Below, in pieces: positions 8,501 through 14,217 of a stretch of 14,217 nt of DNA. The notes beneath the pieces were generated by a model, which did not search any database, had not been told where the DNA came from, and saw only the letters and a program-made list of their open reading frames with translations. Every line of letters starts with the position of its first letter. Position 1 is the first letter of the stretch. Source of the DNA: an uncultured Kiritimatiellota bacterium (GTDB taxonomy: Bacteria; Verrucomicrobiota; Kiritimatiellia; RFP12; UBA1067); assembly GCA_934635385.1 (NCBI GenBank), contig CAKTZI010000066.1:1-14217 (forward strand), in the 5' to 3' direction. A program made the translations under genes and the position numbers.

Positions 8501-10076
8501 ACCCCATGACCTTCGCGTGCAGCGGCAGCTCCGGCGCCAGCTCGCGCACGACACGGGCCATGCGCCGGTGGAAGTCCGAAAACCGGCTCCGGCTGAAGCG
8601 GACGAACGCCAGCGTCTCCGGCGTCGCCGTCGGTCGGGTGAAGTCCTTGGGCACCGGCACATCCGCGAACGCGGCATACTTCGTCTTCCAGGCCGCGTTC
8701 ATCTGCTCAACCGTGCCGAACGTCTTCGCCAGGTGCTGCGGCCACTCCGCGCGCAGGACGCAGTTGGAGCCCCAGCACCCCTGCTCGGGCTCGTTCGAGA
8801 GGACGACCGAATGCAGCGCCTCCGTCCCGCGAACCAGCGGAATGACCGCCCGCAGGCTCTTTTCGACCACCGCCTGCGCACGCGGGTCATGGACGCAGTA
8901 CTTGAAGAATCCGCGACCGCACCCCTTCAGGTCCGGCCATTTCCGAAAGGCCCAGTCCGGGAAGTAATGCGGGCTCAGGAGCAGGCAGACCTGCACGTTC
9001 TCCCGCGCCGCGCGCGCCGCGACCTCGAAGAACGGCGCGAGCGCGTTCGTGTTCACCGTCGTTTCCGTCGGAAGGACGGAACGCGGCCCGATCTCCATCT
9101 GGAGGATGCTGTTCCCCAGAAGCGGCAAGCGATCCAGCTCGCGCTGAACGCGATCGAAATGGCCAAAGCCCGTCAGCATCACGCGCCCCCGCTCGCGCCG
9201 CCCGTCCGGCCAGACGCGGTCGGCCCAGATGTCGGCGCCTTTCGCCTCCACCGGGCTTGTCACGAAGCGCGGCACGGCGAACTCGCGCGCCTCGCCGCCC
9301 GCCACGCGATCGAGCCGGTCACGCTCGGCGCACGCGACCGACTTCAGTTCGCGCAGCTCGCGAACGGCCCTGTTCGTGAGGCCCTGCGCGAGATCCTCTC
9401 CGATCCACTTCCCGAACAGGTCTATCACGGTGACGGTCGCCCGCGTCTTGGCGCCGAGACCGCGTTCCTCCAGCTTCCGCAGACGCCCCGCCAGCTCCTC
9501 GCGCAGACGCGCGACGTCACGCAGGCGGTCGCGCACGTCGCGCGCCGGGCCGGCCGCCGCCGCACGTTCGGCGGTCGGCGCCGCGCGCAGCTCGACGTTG
9601 CGCACCTTCAGGACGCCCCGGCTGCCGCCCGGCGCCTCGCAGGTCAGGTTCTCGGCCAGGAAGGCCAGGGCGCGAATGGGCTGGTGGACGACGCCGTCGT
9701 TGGCGCCGCCCCAGTGGGCCGCCGCCGTCTCGATCGCCCAGGCCCGCCGCTCCCAGGCATCCGCCTCGGTCGGGGCGCTGAGCCGCTGCTGGAAGACCTG
9801 CCCCGTCGCATCCTGCGCCCGCAGCGTCAGGGCCGTGTCGCAGCCGTAGCTCGCCTCCAGCGAGACCTCGCGGACGACCGTCGGCTCGTCCAGATCGACG
9901 CGCGCGCGCACATAGTGCCCGCCGCCCGAAAAGTCATAGGACAGCGCCAGCGCCCCCTGCACGACCTCCGCATGCCCTTGCGCGCCGGGAAACTCCGCGC
10001 CGTTGTCACAGGCGAGCCTGTTCGGTTCGGCGAACAGGCTCGCCAGCAGGCAAACCGCTGAAAGGAACGATGTCAT
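5571..10076 (-). CDS. Secreted GH42-like glycosidase fused to GH127/DUF1680-like domain
   Basis: A 1501-residue protein with no obvious single-family match along its length. Residues 1-17 form a short hydrophobic signal lacking the usual basic start. Residues about 25-165 look like a beta-sandwich. Residues 178-260 are charged and helical, possibly coiled coil. Residues about 295-665 are a clan GH-A barrel most like GH42 beta-galactosidases. It has LSPHYFPDW (367-375), SNEPE with candidate acid/base E429, the FGTVEQMNAAW signature (453-463), and FNSEN with candidate nucleophile E592. A Rossmann-like segment (675-770) resembles the GH42 trimerisation domain. Residues about 900-1365 match the GH127/DUF1680 alpha/alpha-barrel group. 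NEYWGKT (929), NGYLSTYAD (970), TELC (E1182, C1184) and HQCCTDN (C1253, C1254) correspond to the zinc-binding Glu and Cys set of beta-L-arabinofuranosidases. It starts 14 nt after the LamG gene and ends 20 nt before the GH92-GH2 gene. GH164-like or another clan-A family remains possible for the first half; substrates are unproven. Confidence 0.85.
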   Translation of the reverse strand: MTSFLSAVCLLASLFAEPNRLACDNGAEFPGAQGHAEVVQGALALSYDFSGGGHYVRARVDLDEPTVVREVSLEASYGCDTALTLRAQDATGQVFQQRLSAPTEADAWERRAWAIETAAAHWGGANDGVVHQPIRALAFLAENLTCEAPGGSRGVLKVRNVELRAAPTAERAAAAGPARDVRDRLRDVARLREELAGRLRKLEERGLGAKTRATVTVIDLFGKWIGEDLAQGLTNRAVRELRELKSVACAERDRLDRVAGGEAREFAVPRFVTSPVEAKGADIWADRVWPDGRRERGRVMLTGFGHFDRVQRELDRLPLLGNSILQMEIGPRSVLPTETTVNTNALAPFFEVAARAARENVQVCLLLSPHYFPDWAFRKWPDLKGCGRGFFKYCVHDPRAQAVVEKSLRAVIPLVRGTEALHSVVLSNEPEQGCWGSNCVLRAEWPQHLAKTFGTVEQMNAAWKTKYAAFADVPVPKDFTRPTATPETLAFVRFSRSRFSDFHRRMARVVRELAPELPLHAKVMGFAEFENSATYHSVDLEDFSRMSDYNGNDAYDLPATPGDGLWAHAWWEAEAVYDWQRSCRDVPVFNSENHLVSDFYGLPVSGRHFYTALWQNALHGQAATTLWLWERTSSPRHFAWGSVLERPDCLNAWAHGALDLSRLADELSPIRNQEPTVLLHFSLSSQILGGRRGESFLATYRAASFLGQPLGVVTERMLSEYGRTGVLTRPLVAARAVLLPDSAAIPPDVRKGLDWLSRRGVKVVECAGSDRAQFRRLSAESRDWGLPGFPRIYAPDSDSGVFGVESRGARVGDTAFVSLVNHTQKPLRVRLEAPGTDLITGAAVPASFTLPPLTPMFVRSAAPGRAAVGADARVRVGGRPGLLMEAVVRERLTSQAARTTVYDEAERAFETHWDDSRDENGRIRNGWQNEYWGKTMLCVAEAIAATGDPDLRRWALEKTHAFVRAHQKPNGYLSTYADEDALGVRRPGDDPGKTWNFNVWGRKYTMWALVALFRATGDPGCLSAAERMADHLCAQLKRLGVGIEWTGSWAGLSSMTVLKPLLLVYRERPKAEYLELARHIVAVNDRDASSPLQMNLIRNALSGRPVHTWFGNRAIFLSKAYELMSFFEGVAEYHRVTGDARALAAVRAFHRHLVDEELDPMRSVGYFDHFLGARQHVNGMTELCDVIHWMRLNRELFLLTDETRYLDHLEEAFYNAFLAGVAPDGSWAAHIVRSHGTRHLSAPPQTGMLHHQCCTDNMPRGFFDWASTVVTRGPGGALDVNLLGDAQAEIDGVRLEVSGNYPVSDTFRVRVRADRPVSLRLRVPGWSPWVAVDGVKRTPESGRVVLDTAARDTVWTVSLDLSPRLLPSSAPEDEDISVIAGQEDWHRPSYAERFMAWLTPEMETLARRTHAAQVMRGPLVLAKGRIAGTSRAETLDFETVNARGWTAGSLVPMPRTADSAAAWGAWTLELRRGAERRFVPVADYWSASCANDPGNWFSLWF

Positions 10077-10090
10077 CGTTGGCAGGCTCC

Positions 10091-11986
10091 CTATCGGATG
10101 ACCACAAACGTCCCGCGCGAGAGGCCGTCGTACTGGAATCGCCAGCAGGCATTGTTGACATAGCCCGCCGCTCCCGACGCCGCGCCGAACTCGAGCGTGT
10201 TTTCGCCCGGCAGGAGCTTCGCCGGCGGAATCTTCGCGGAATAGCCCGTGTTCTTCTGAAGATTGTCGATCTGCAACAGCGTTTCGCCGTTCAGAAGGAC
10301 GTAAAACGGATAGGTCGCGCTCGTCATCTGGCCCGCATACGCCGTCCTGAAGTAGACCGACGAGCGAATCTTCCCGGCGATGTCGGCCGGCACCCGGAAA
10401 CGGATGACTTCCTTGGAATAGAGGTCGTTCCCGCCGATGTACCCGCGCTTGAAGTGCTTCAGATTGCCGTCCGCCAGGTCGATCTCGCGCGTCGAGACGC
10501 CCTCCACTTCAAAGACGTCGTCGCCGAACCCGTCATCCCGCCCCCGCTGCCAGCCGCCGCCAAGCTCCAGCGTCTCGATGACAAGCGCGCCCTCGCCGTC
10601 ATCCGTCCGCGTGACCGTCAGCGAGTTCTCCCCGGCCTGAAGATTCTTCGCCGGCACGAGGACGAAGCCGGCGTGTTCCGCGTCGATGTCGATCTCGTGA
10701 TGGCGTCCGGACTTCCCGTTGACCGTCACCGCAAGCCGCCAGGCCGCCGAATCGGACGCCAGCTTGATGCGCAGCAGCTGCGCGACCGTCGCGTCGGTTT
10801 CCAGCGCAAACCGGAAGCGGACGGAGACCGCCGGGTTGTCATGCGTGAGCGTCGTGTCGAGCTCCTCCCAGCGGGCATTGGCATCGACGCTCGTTGCATT
10901 CCGCGTGAACACGTCCTTCGCCCGCCCGTCAAGCCCGACGCGCAGGGCCGACGGCCGGCTGCCGGCAAAGGCCTCCAGCATCTCCGCCTTGCTGAGCGTG
11001 CGATGCCAGAGCGCGAACTGCTGAAGGGCGCCGCGAAAGAGCTTGCTCGGATTGGCGGACGCTTCCGTCCCGTAGGCAAACGTCGCCTCCCCGAGCTCTT
11101 CGTATCCGAATTTCACGGCACGGTCCCGCCGCACGGCCGGCGTATGGTCTTCCGGCATTCCAAACGCCCACCAGCGAACCATGCGGTTCGTCTGCACCGC
11201 ATCCGACGCGGAATCGTCCCACGTGTAGCCGACCGTCACCTTGCGGCCGTCGACCGCGACCGCGAGATCGATCCAGCGGCCTTGCGGAATGCGCGGCGCC
11301 GCGACCTTGCGCCCGTTCTGCGCGTCGCCTTCCGTCCATTCGCTCGAATCGCGCATGAACCAGTTGCCGACCGACGCCTTCATGTAGCGGCCGAGCTCGC
11401 CGTCCTTGTCATCCTTTTCCAGGCTCAGCGCAAGCCCGACGTCTGCGCCCGTTGTCCAAGCCGAACCGAGCGAAATCAGCGGCGCATGGCAATCCGAGTA
11501 GTTGTTGACGGGCGAATCGTACCGCACGCGCAGGACGGCCGTGTAGTTGCTGCACGCGCCCGTGCCCGGATAGTCCGCAAACAGGTCCGGGAAGACAAGC
11601 CCGTTCGCCTTCACCGTCACGTTGGGAACGGCGCCGACCTCCACCTCCTCAAGGTTGTTCGTCACGGTCGGCACGGGGAACGTCAGGCAGGGGAAGTCCG
11701 CCAGCGTCTCGTTGCGGTAGGGACAGTGAACGCGCAGGCTTTCCACGCGAATCGGGGCGCCCTCGCCCGTCTTCGCCGCATTTCGGACGGCGTGATTGGC
11801 GTGCGTCGCGTCCGCCGCATGAAGCACGTCGCGAAAGCACCCCTTGCCGTCCGTGAAGACGCCGTCGCCCGCGCCGTCGGCGGCGCCGCGATACCACGCC
11901 TTGGCGTCGTCAAAGACATGGGCCTGCGCCGCCATAGCGGAAACTGCAGCCACCGCACAAACAAAGGGCTTTTTCAGCTTTTTCAT
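10091..11986 (-). CDS. Secreted LamG-like protein with two C-terminal beta-sandwich modules
   Basis: A 631-residue protein with a clear signal peptide (MKKLKK start, Ala-rich core, cleavage likely after AQA at residue 22). Residues about 25-345 look like a concanavalin A-like/LamG fold. The best sign is the closing strand and helix FRGALQQFALWHRTLSKAEM (317-336), the usual end of LamG-type domains, together with the RWIDLAVAVDGRKVTVGYTWD strand pair (237-257). Residues about 370-475 and 500-620 are two further beta-rich modules. They share a late motif, NLQAGENSLTV (448-458) and LLPGENTLEF (591-600), suggesting related galactose-binding-like folds. No glycosidase catalytic motif is evident, so a glycan-binding or surface role is more likely than catalysis; this is inference. 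The ATG at 11986 follows AAAGGA with 8-nt spacing. The frame is open to an ATG at 12043, but that lies upstream of the predicted -10 box. It is the first gene of the operon. Confidence 0.75.
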   Translation of the reverse strand: MKKLKKPFVCAVAAVSAMAAQAHVFDDAKAWYRGAADGAGDGVFTDGKGCFRDVLHAADATHANHAVRNAAKTGEGAPIRVESLRVHCPYRNETLADFPCLTFPVPTVTNNLEEVEVGAVPNVTVKANGLVFPDLFADYPGTGACSNYTAVLRVRYDSPVNNYSDCHAPLISLGSAWTTGADVGLALSLEKDDKDGELGRYMKASVGNWFMRDSSEWTEGDAQNGRKVAAPRIPQGRWIDLAVAVDGRKVTVGYTWDDSASDAVQTNRMVRWWAFGMPEDHTPAVRRDRAVKFGYEELGEATFAYGTEASANPSKLFRGALQQFALWHRTLSKAEMLEAFAGSRPSALRVGLDGRAKDVFTRNATSVDANARWEELDTTLTHDNPAVSVRFRFALETDATVAQLLRIKLASDSAAWRLAVTVNGKSGRHHEIDIDAEHAGFVLVPAKNLQAGENSLTVTRTDDGEGALVIETLELGGGWQRGRDDGFGDDVFEVEGVSTREIDLADGNLKHFKRGYIGGNDLYSKEVIRFRVPADIAGKIRSSVYFRTAYAGQMTSATYPFYVLLNGETLLQIDNLQKNTGYSAKIPPAKLLPGENTLEFGAASGAAGYVNNACWRFQYDGLSRGTFVVIR

Positions 11987-12025
11987 CTGTCGTATCCTTT
12001 CTGTCGTTATGGTTTGAAGTGAACA
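11987..12025 (-). promoter_or_regulatory. Predicted 5' leader of the glycosidase operon with short direct repeat
   Basis: If transcription starts about 7 nt after the -10 box, the leader is about 40 nt. It contains the ribosome-binding sequence AAAGGA ending 8 nt before the ATG. It also holds two copies of ACGACAGA spaced 14 nt apart (minus strand, 12007-12000 and 11993-11986), the second reaching the first base of the start codon. The repeat may be chance. Confidence 0.4.
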
Positions 12026-12031
12026 GGAGGA

Positions 12032-12040
12032 ATTATAGCA
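12032..12040 (-). promoter_or_regulatory. Extended -10 promoter for the glycosidase operon
   Basis: On the minus strand the sequence reads TGCTATAAT: a perfect sigma-70-type TATAAT at 12037-12032 preceded by the extended -10 TGn element. No good -35 hexamer sits 16-18 bp upstream; that position is occupied by the edge of the inverted repeat at 12061-12095. An extended -10 without a -35 and with a palindrome just upstream is the usual arrangement for an activator-dependent promoter. The expected start is near 12025. Confidence 0.6.
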
Positions 12041-12060
12041 CACGAACCGAAAGGAGGCGA

Positions 12061-12095
12061 CGCAAATTGCGGAGAAAAATTTTCCGCAATTTGCG
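12061..12095. promoter_or_regulatory. Doubled palindromic operator (13-bp inverted repeat)
   Basis: Arms 12061-12073 (CGCAAATTGCGGA) and 12083-12095 are perfect inverted copies around a 9-nt AT-rich spacer. Each arm also contains an 11-bp odd palindrome, CGCAA-N-TTGCG, with centres at 12066 and 12090, 24 bp apart. The right copy runs into a further TTGCGCAA palindrome (12091-12098). Relative to the predicted start near 12025 the element spans about -36 to -70, a classic activator position. It also sits 14 nt after the regulator's stop. It could therefore double as a transcript-end hairpin, but no U-run follows, which argues against an intrinsic terminator. Confidence 0.6.
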
Positions 12096-12109
12096 CAATG
12101 CAGGCGATA

Positions 12110-13264
12110 TCAGCGCGCGCGTCCGACAATGACGCACGAACCTTCGCGCCAAGCCCGAAAGGTCTTCCCTGTACGCCTGACGAAGATTCGGTCAAGGGTG
12201 TCGCGAGAGACGCCGCCGAGAAGGTCAGGCACATGCGGCGTCCGAACATGGCGGTCGGCGGCCAGTTCACAGGCGCGCACGTAGATCGCATCGTGGATGG
12301 CATCAAGGATCGTCCGTCCGGTCTTGCGTCGAAAGCTCTGTTCCACCGAACGGCGGGAGCCGCCCGCAAACGCGACAACATCCGCCACGGTGATGCCGGA
12401 ACCCGCCGATTCGCGCAAGAACGCCAGGATGCGGCGAATGTCAGGCATGTTTTCCGCCGCGCACCGTCGCGTCAAGGTCGTCGAGCGACGGCGAATGACC
12501 CGCAGGGGATCGAATGTCCAGAGCCCCGACCGTCCAAGACGACCGTGCACCAGATCCCGCAATTTGCTCGCCGCCAAATAGCCCGCCTGGATGAAGTCGA
12601 GCTGGACGCTCGACAGCGGCGGACGGGCGTTCGTGCAGATCTTCTCGTCACCGTCCACTCCGATGACGGCAAGATCGTCCGGCACCTGCAGCCCGTTCAG
12701 GATCGCCGCGCCCAGAACCTCTTCCGAGACGCGGTCGTTTGCCGCGAAGACGCCACAGGGTTTCGGCAGGTCGCGAATCCAGTCGCCCAATGAGACTGAT
12801 CCCGCACGATCAAAGACATATCCGGTCTTGCCGGCCTCACGCACAATGCGGCGAAAGGCCGCGCCCCGCCGATTCGACCAGTAATACGGCACGGGAAACG
12901 GCACGAAGGCATAATGCTGGAAGTCCAGCGACAAAAGCTCGCGCATGGCCAGCTGGGCGACGACATCCGGATCGGGCGCGACCATATGGTGTGTGCGGCC
13001 GAACTTCGGGTCGTGATCCAGGTAGACGACAGGTGCCTTCGAGAAGTCGCCGACCTTGACGAGTCCAGACACGACGGTCGGGTATTCGACAATCACGCCA
13101 ACCGGCTTCCATTCGGCGAGAATCCTCGCGGCATTCACGGGCCTTTGTCCGCACTCCACCAGCTGGACGTGCCAGGAGACCTGATGGGCAAAGCGGTAAA
13201 TGCCCTCCAATTGCTCGGCACAGGCATTGCGCGTGCATTCAATGAAGAACAAGATCGTTTTCAC
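12110..13264 (-). CDS. XylR-type transcriptional regulator (sugar-binding-protein-like sensor + AraC HTH)
   Basis: A 384-residue cytoplasmic regulator, likely sensing a sugar and controlling the adjacent glycosidase operon. Residues 1-265 are a periplasmic-binding-protein/LacI-type sensor. Evidence is the ILFFIECTRNACAEQLEGI start, GVIVEYP (56-62), GVFAANDRVSEEVLGAA (171-187), and VPDDLAVIGVDGDE (194-207) followed by LSSVQLDF. Residues about 275-375 are an AraC-type double helix-turn-helix: VADVVAFAGGSRRSVEQSF (293-311), then LLGGVSRDTLDRIFVRRTGK (348-367) and a closing W. This order (sensor first, AraC domain last) is that of E. coli XylR rather than AraC. The start is GTG at 13264, overlapping the TGA of the upstream gene by 4 nt (GTGA), with AGAGG just before it, so translational coupling is likely. 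No Met suits as an alternative start. The effector is unknown; mannose or a disaccharide is a guess. Confidence 0.92.
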   Translation of the reverse strand: MKTILFFIECTRNACAEQLEGIYRFAHQVSWHVQLVECGQRPVNAARILAEWKPVGVIVEYPTVVSGLVKVGDFSKAPVVYLDHDPKFGRTHHMVAPDPDVVAQLAMRELLSLDFQHYAFVPFPVPYYWSNRRGAAFRRIVREAGKTGYVFDRAGSVSLGDWIRDLPKPCGVFAANDRVSEEVLGAAILNGLQVPDDLAVIGVDGDEKICTNARPPLSSVQLDFIQAGYLAASKLRDLVHGRLGRSGLWTFDPLRVIRRRSTTLTRRCAAENMPDIRRILAFLRESAGSGITVADVVAFAGGSRRSVEQSFRRKTGRTILDAIHDAIYVRACELAADRHVRTPHVPDLLGGVSRDTLDRIFVRRTGKTFRAWREGSCVIVGRAR

Positions 13265-14217
13265 CGAGCCTCTTCGATAGCGGCATCGACGATGGTGCGC
13301 CTCTCCTTCGAGAACGCGAGGCCGATCAGCGTCAGCGTCTTGCCGTTGCCCGCGAACCGGGCGGCGTAATGGTTCTCGTGGATCTGGCGAATCGCCTCGG
13401 CGGCCGACTTGTCCAGCTTGAACTCGATCACGTAGCCGTGCTCCGGCGTCTCAAGCGTCATGTCGATGCGGCCCTCGTTCGTCTTCACCTCCGCCTCCGC
13501 CGCGACGCCGATCATCTTCAGGATGACGTACACGATCGCCTGCCACATCTGCTCGTTCTGGCGGTCCGTGAGGTCGTAGGGGATGTTCGCGAAGAGCCGC
13601 TTCAGCGCCGCGACGAACTTCTCCGGCTCGCCGTCGTAGAGCGCCTCCACTGCATCGGCCTGGATGTCGTTCGCGCGGTTCTCCTCCTGGCCCGTGTAGG
13701 CCGGCACGACCTGCCGCAGGAACGAGTTCTCCACATCCAGGTTCGGGAAGTCGAGCCTGTAGCGACGCGACGCCCCGCGCTGCTGGAAGCCCCGGATCGT
13801 CAGGTAGCCCGTCTGGAAGAGGAGTGTCGTGAAGTCGGCCTTGTCCGGCTCGTAAGTCCCCAATACCGACTCGTCCACGTCCACTTTCGCGAAGTTCAGC
13901 GGCTTGCGCTTCAGCTCGTCCATCAGGAACGTCGTCATCGCCGTCGTCGACCAGTAGTTGCGAAGCTCCGTCGTCTTCAGGCAGCAGCCGAGCGAGACCG
14001 GGTTGATCACCTGCTCGGCCTTCGGGTGGAACAGGTAGCCGTCGTACCAGCGCTCGATTTCCGCAAGTCCCTGTGTGTCCGCGAGCCCGTTCGACTCGGC
14101 GAAGCGGTGGAGCAGTTCCGGCAGGTTCTTTGCCACCTCTTCGGGCGTGTAGCCGAAGAGCGTCGCGCAGCTCAGCTCCATCGTCATGTCGTTGAGGTTG
14201 TTGAGGTCGGAGAAGAT
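13261..14217 (-). CDS. AAA-ATPase-like / PD-(D/E)XK nuclease-domain (DUF1703) protein, C-terminal part (cut by right edge)
   Basis: The visible 318 residues are the C-terminal part of the widespread two-domain proteins that carry an AAA-ATPase-like domain (PF09820 type) followed by a PD-(D/E)XK domain (PF08011/DUF1703 type). Visible landmarks are FSDLNNLNDMTM (2-13), a helical middle with RWYDGYLF (56-63) and LLFQTGYLTI (132-141), and the nuclease-fold core EGRIDM (D252) then VIEFKL (E265, K267). The Walker motifs would lie in the missing N-terminal part. The frame is open to base 14217; an internal ATG at 14187 is not the start, because the family motif continues upstream of it. Its biological role is not established; such genes are scattered, often multicopy, in gut Bacteroidota and PVC bacteria. 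It overlaps the regulator by 4 nt, which may be chance rather than a functional link. Confidence 0.9.
   Translation of the reverse strand: MFSDLNNLNDMTMELSCATLFGYTPEEVAKNLPELLHRFAESNGLADTQGLAEIERWYDGYLFHPKAEQVINPVSLGCCLKTTELRNYWSTTAMTTFLMDELKRKPLNFAKVDVDESVLGTYEPDKADFTTLLFQTGYLTIRGFQQRGASRRYRLDFPNLDVENSFLRQVVPAYTGQEENRANDIQADAVEALYDGEPEKFVAALKRLFANIPYDLTDRQNEQMWQAIVYVILKMIGVAAEAEVKTNEGRIDMTLETPEHGYVIEFKLDKSAAEAIRQIHENHYAARFAGNGKTLTLIGLAFSKERRTIVDAAIEEAR

Noticed and set aside
5847..10061. Second very long plus-strand open frame (about 1400 codons)
   Set aside because: Same register effect opposite the GH42-like/DUF1680 gene; no signal peptide, motif or ribosome-binding site.
10070..12022. 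Plus-strand open frame of 650 codons opposite the LamG gene
   Set aside because: In-register shadow of the minus-strand gene with low-complexity basic composition.
11987..12043. Longer start for the LamG gene at 12043
   Set aside because: It would place translation upstream of the predicted -10 box and in front of the signal peptide; the ATG at 11986 has a ribosome-binding site.
12061..12095. Intrinsic terminator for the regulator gene
   Set aside because: The stem is strong, but no U-run follows on the minus strand and the stem is AT-rich in its middle; the palindromic arms and promoter-proximal position fit an operator better.

Overview
The window is GC-rich, densely coding, and every supportable gene lies on the minus strand, so it reads from right to left. 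The gene types suggest a diderm glycan-degrading bacterium of the Planctomycetes-Verrucomicrobia-Chlamydiae group. They are a XylR-like AraC regulator, LamG-like secreted proteins, very large secreted glycosidases, and a DUF1703-type ATPase/nuclease protein. A gut or rumen Kiritimatiellota or Lentisphaerota lineage is my best guess. This is inferred from gene style only; there is no rRNA or marker gene to confirm it.

Layout, in transcription order. (1) 14217-13261: C-terminal part of an AAA-ATPase-like/PD-(D/E)XK protein that runs off the right edge. (2) 13264-12110: a XylR-type regulator (sugar-binding-protein-like sensor plus AraC DNA-binding domain) that overlaps gene 1 by 4 nt. (3) 12109-11987: the only real intergenic region. 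It holds a perfect 13-bp inverted repeat whose arms are each palindromic, followed by an extended -10 promoter. (4) 11986-10091: a secreted protein with a LamG-like domain and two further beta-sandwich modules. (5) 10076-5571: a 1501-residue secreted fusion of a GH42-like clan-A glycosidase and a GH127/DUF1680-like enzyme. (6) 5550-1078: a 1490-residue secreted fusion of a GH92 alpha-mannosidase and a GH2 beta-mannosidase. (7) 1043-1: a second, separate GH92 alpha-mannosidase cut by the left edge.

Genes 4-7 are separated by only 14, 20 and 34 nt, so they look like one operon driven by the promoter near 12032. The regulator encoded just upstream is the obvious candidate to control it. All four operon products carry export signals. 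Together they describe an extracytoplasmic system for a mannose-containing heteroglycan. Alpha-mannosyl residues would be removed by the two GH92 enzymes and beta-mannose by the GH2 half. A beta-galactoside-like and possibly an arabinofuranoside linkage would be handled by the other fusion. An N-glycan-like or plant glycoprotein target is plausible but unproven. No transporter, sulfatase or hexosaminidase is visible in the window.

The most unusual items are the two enzyme-enzyme fusions placed next to each other in one operon, and the doubled palindromic operator in front of it. I see no RNA genes, mobile elements or CRISPR arrays.
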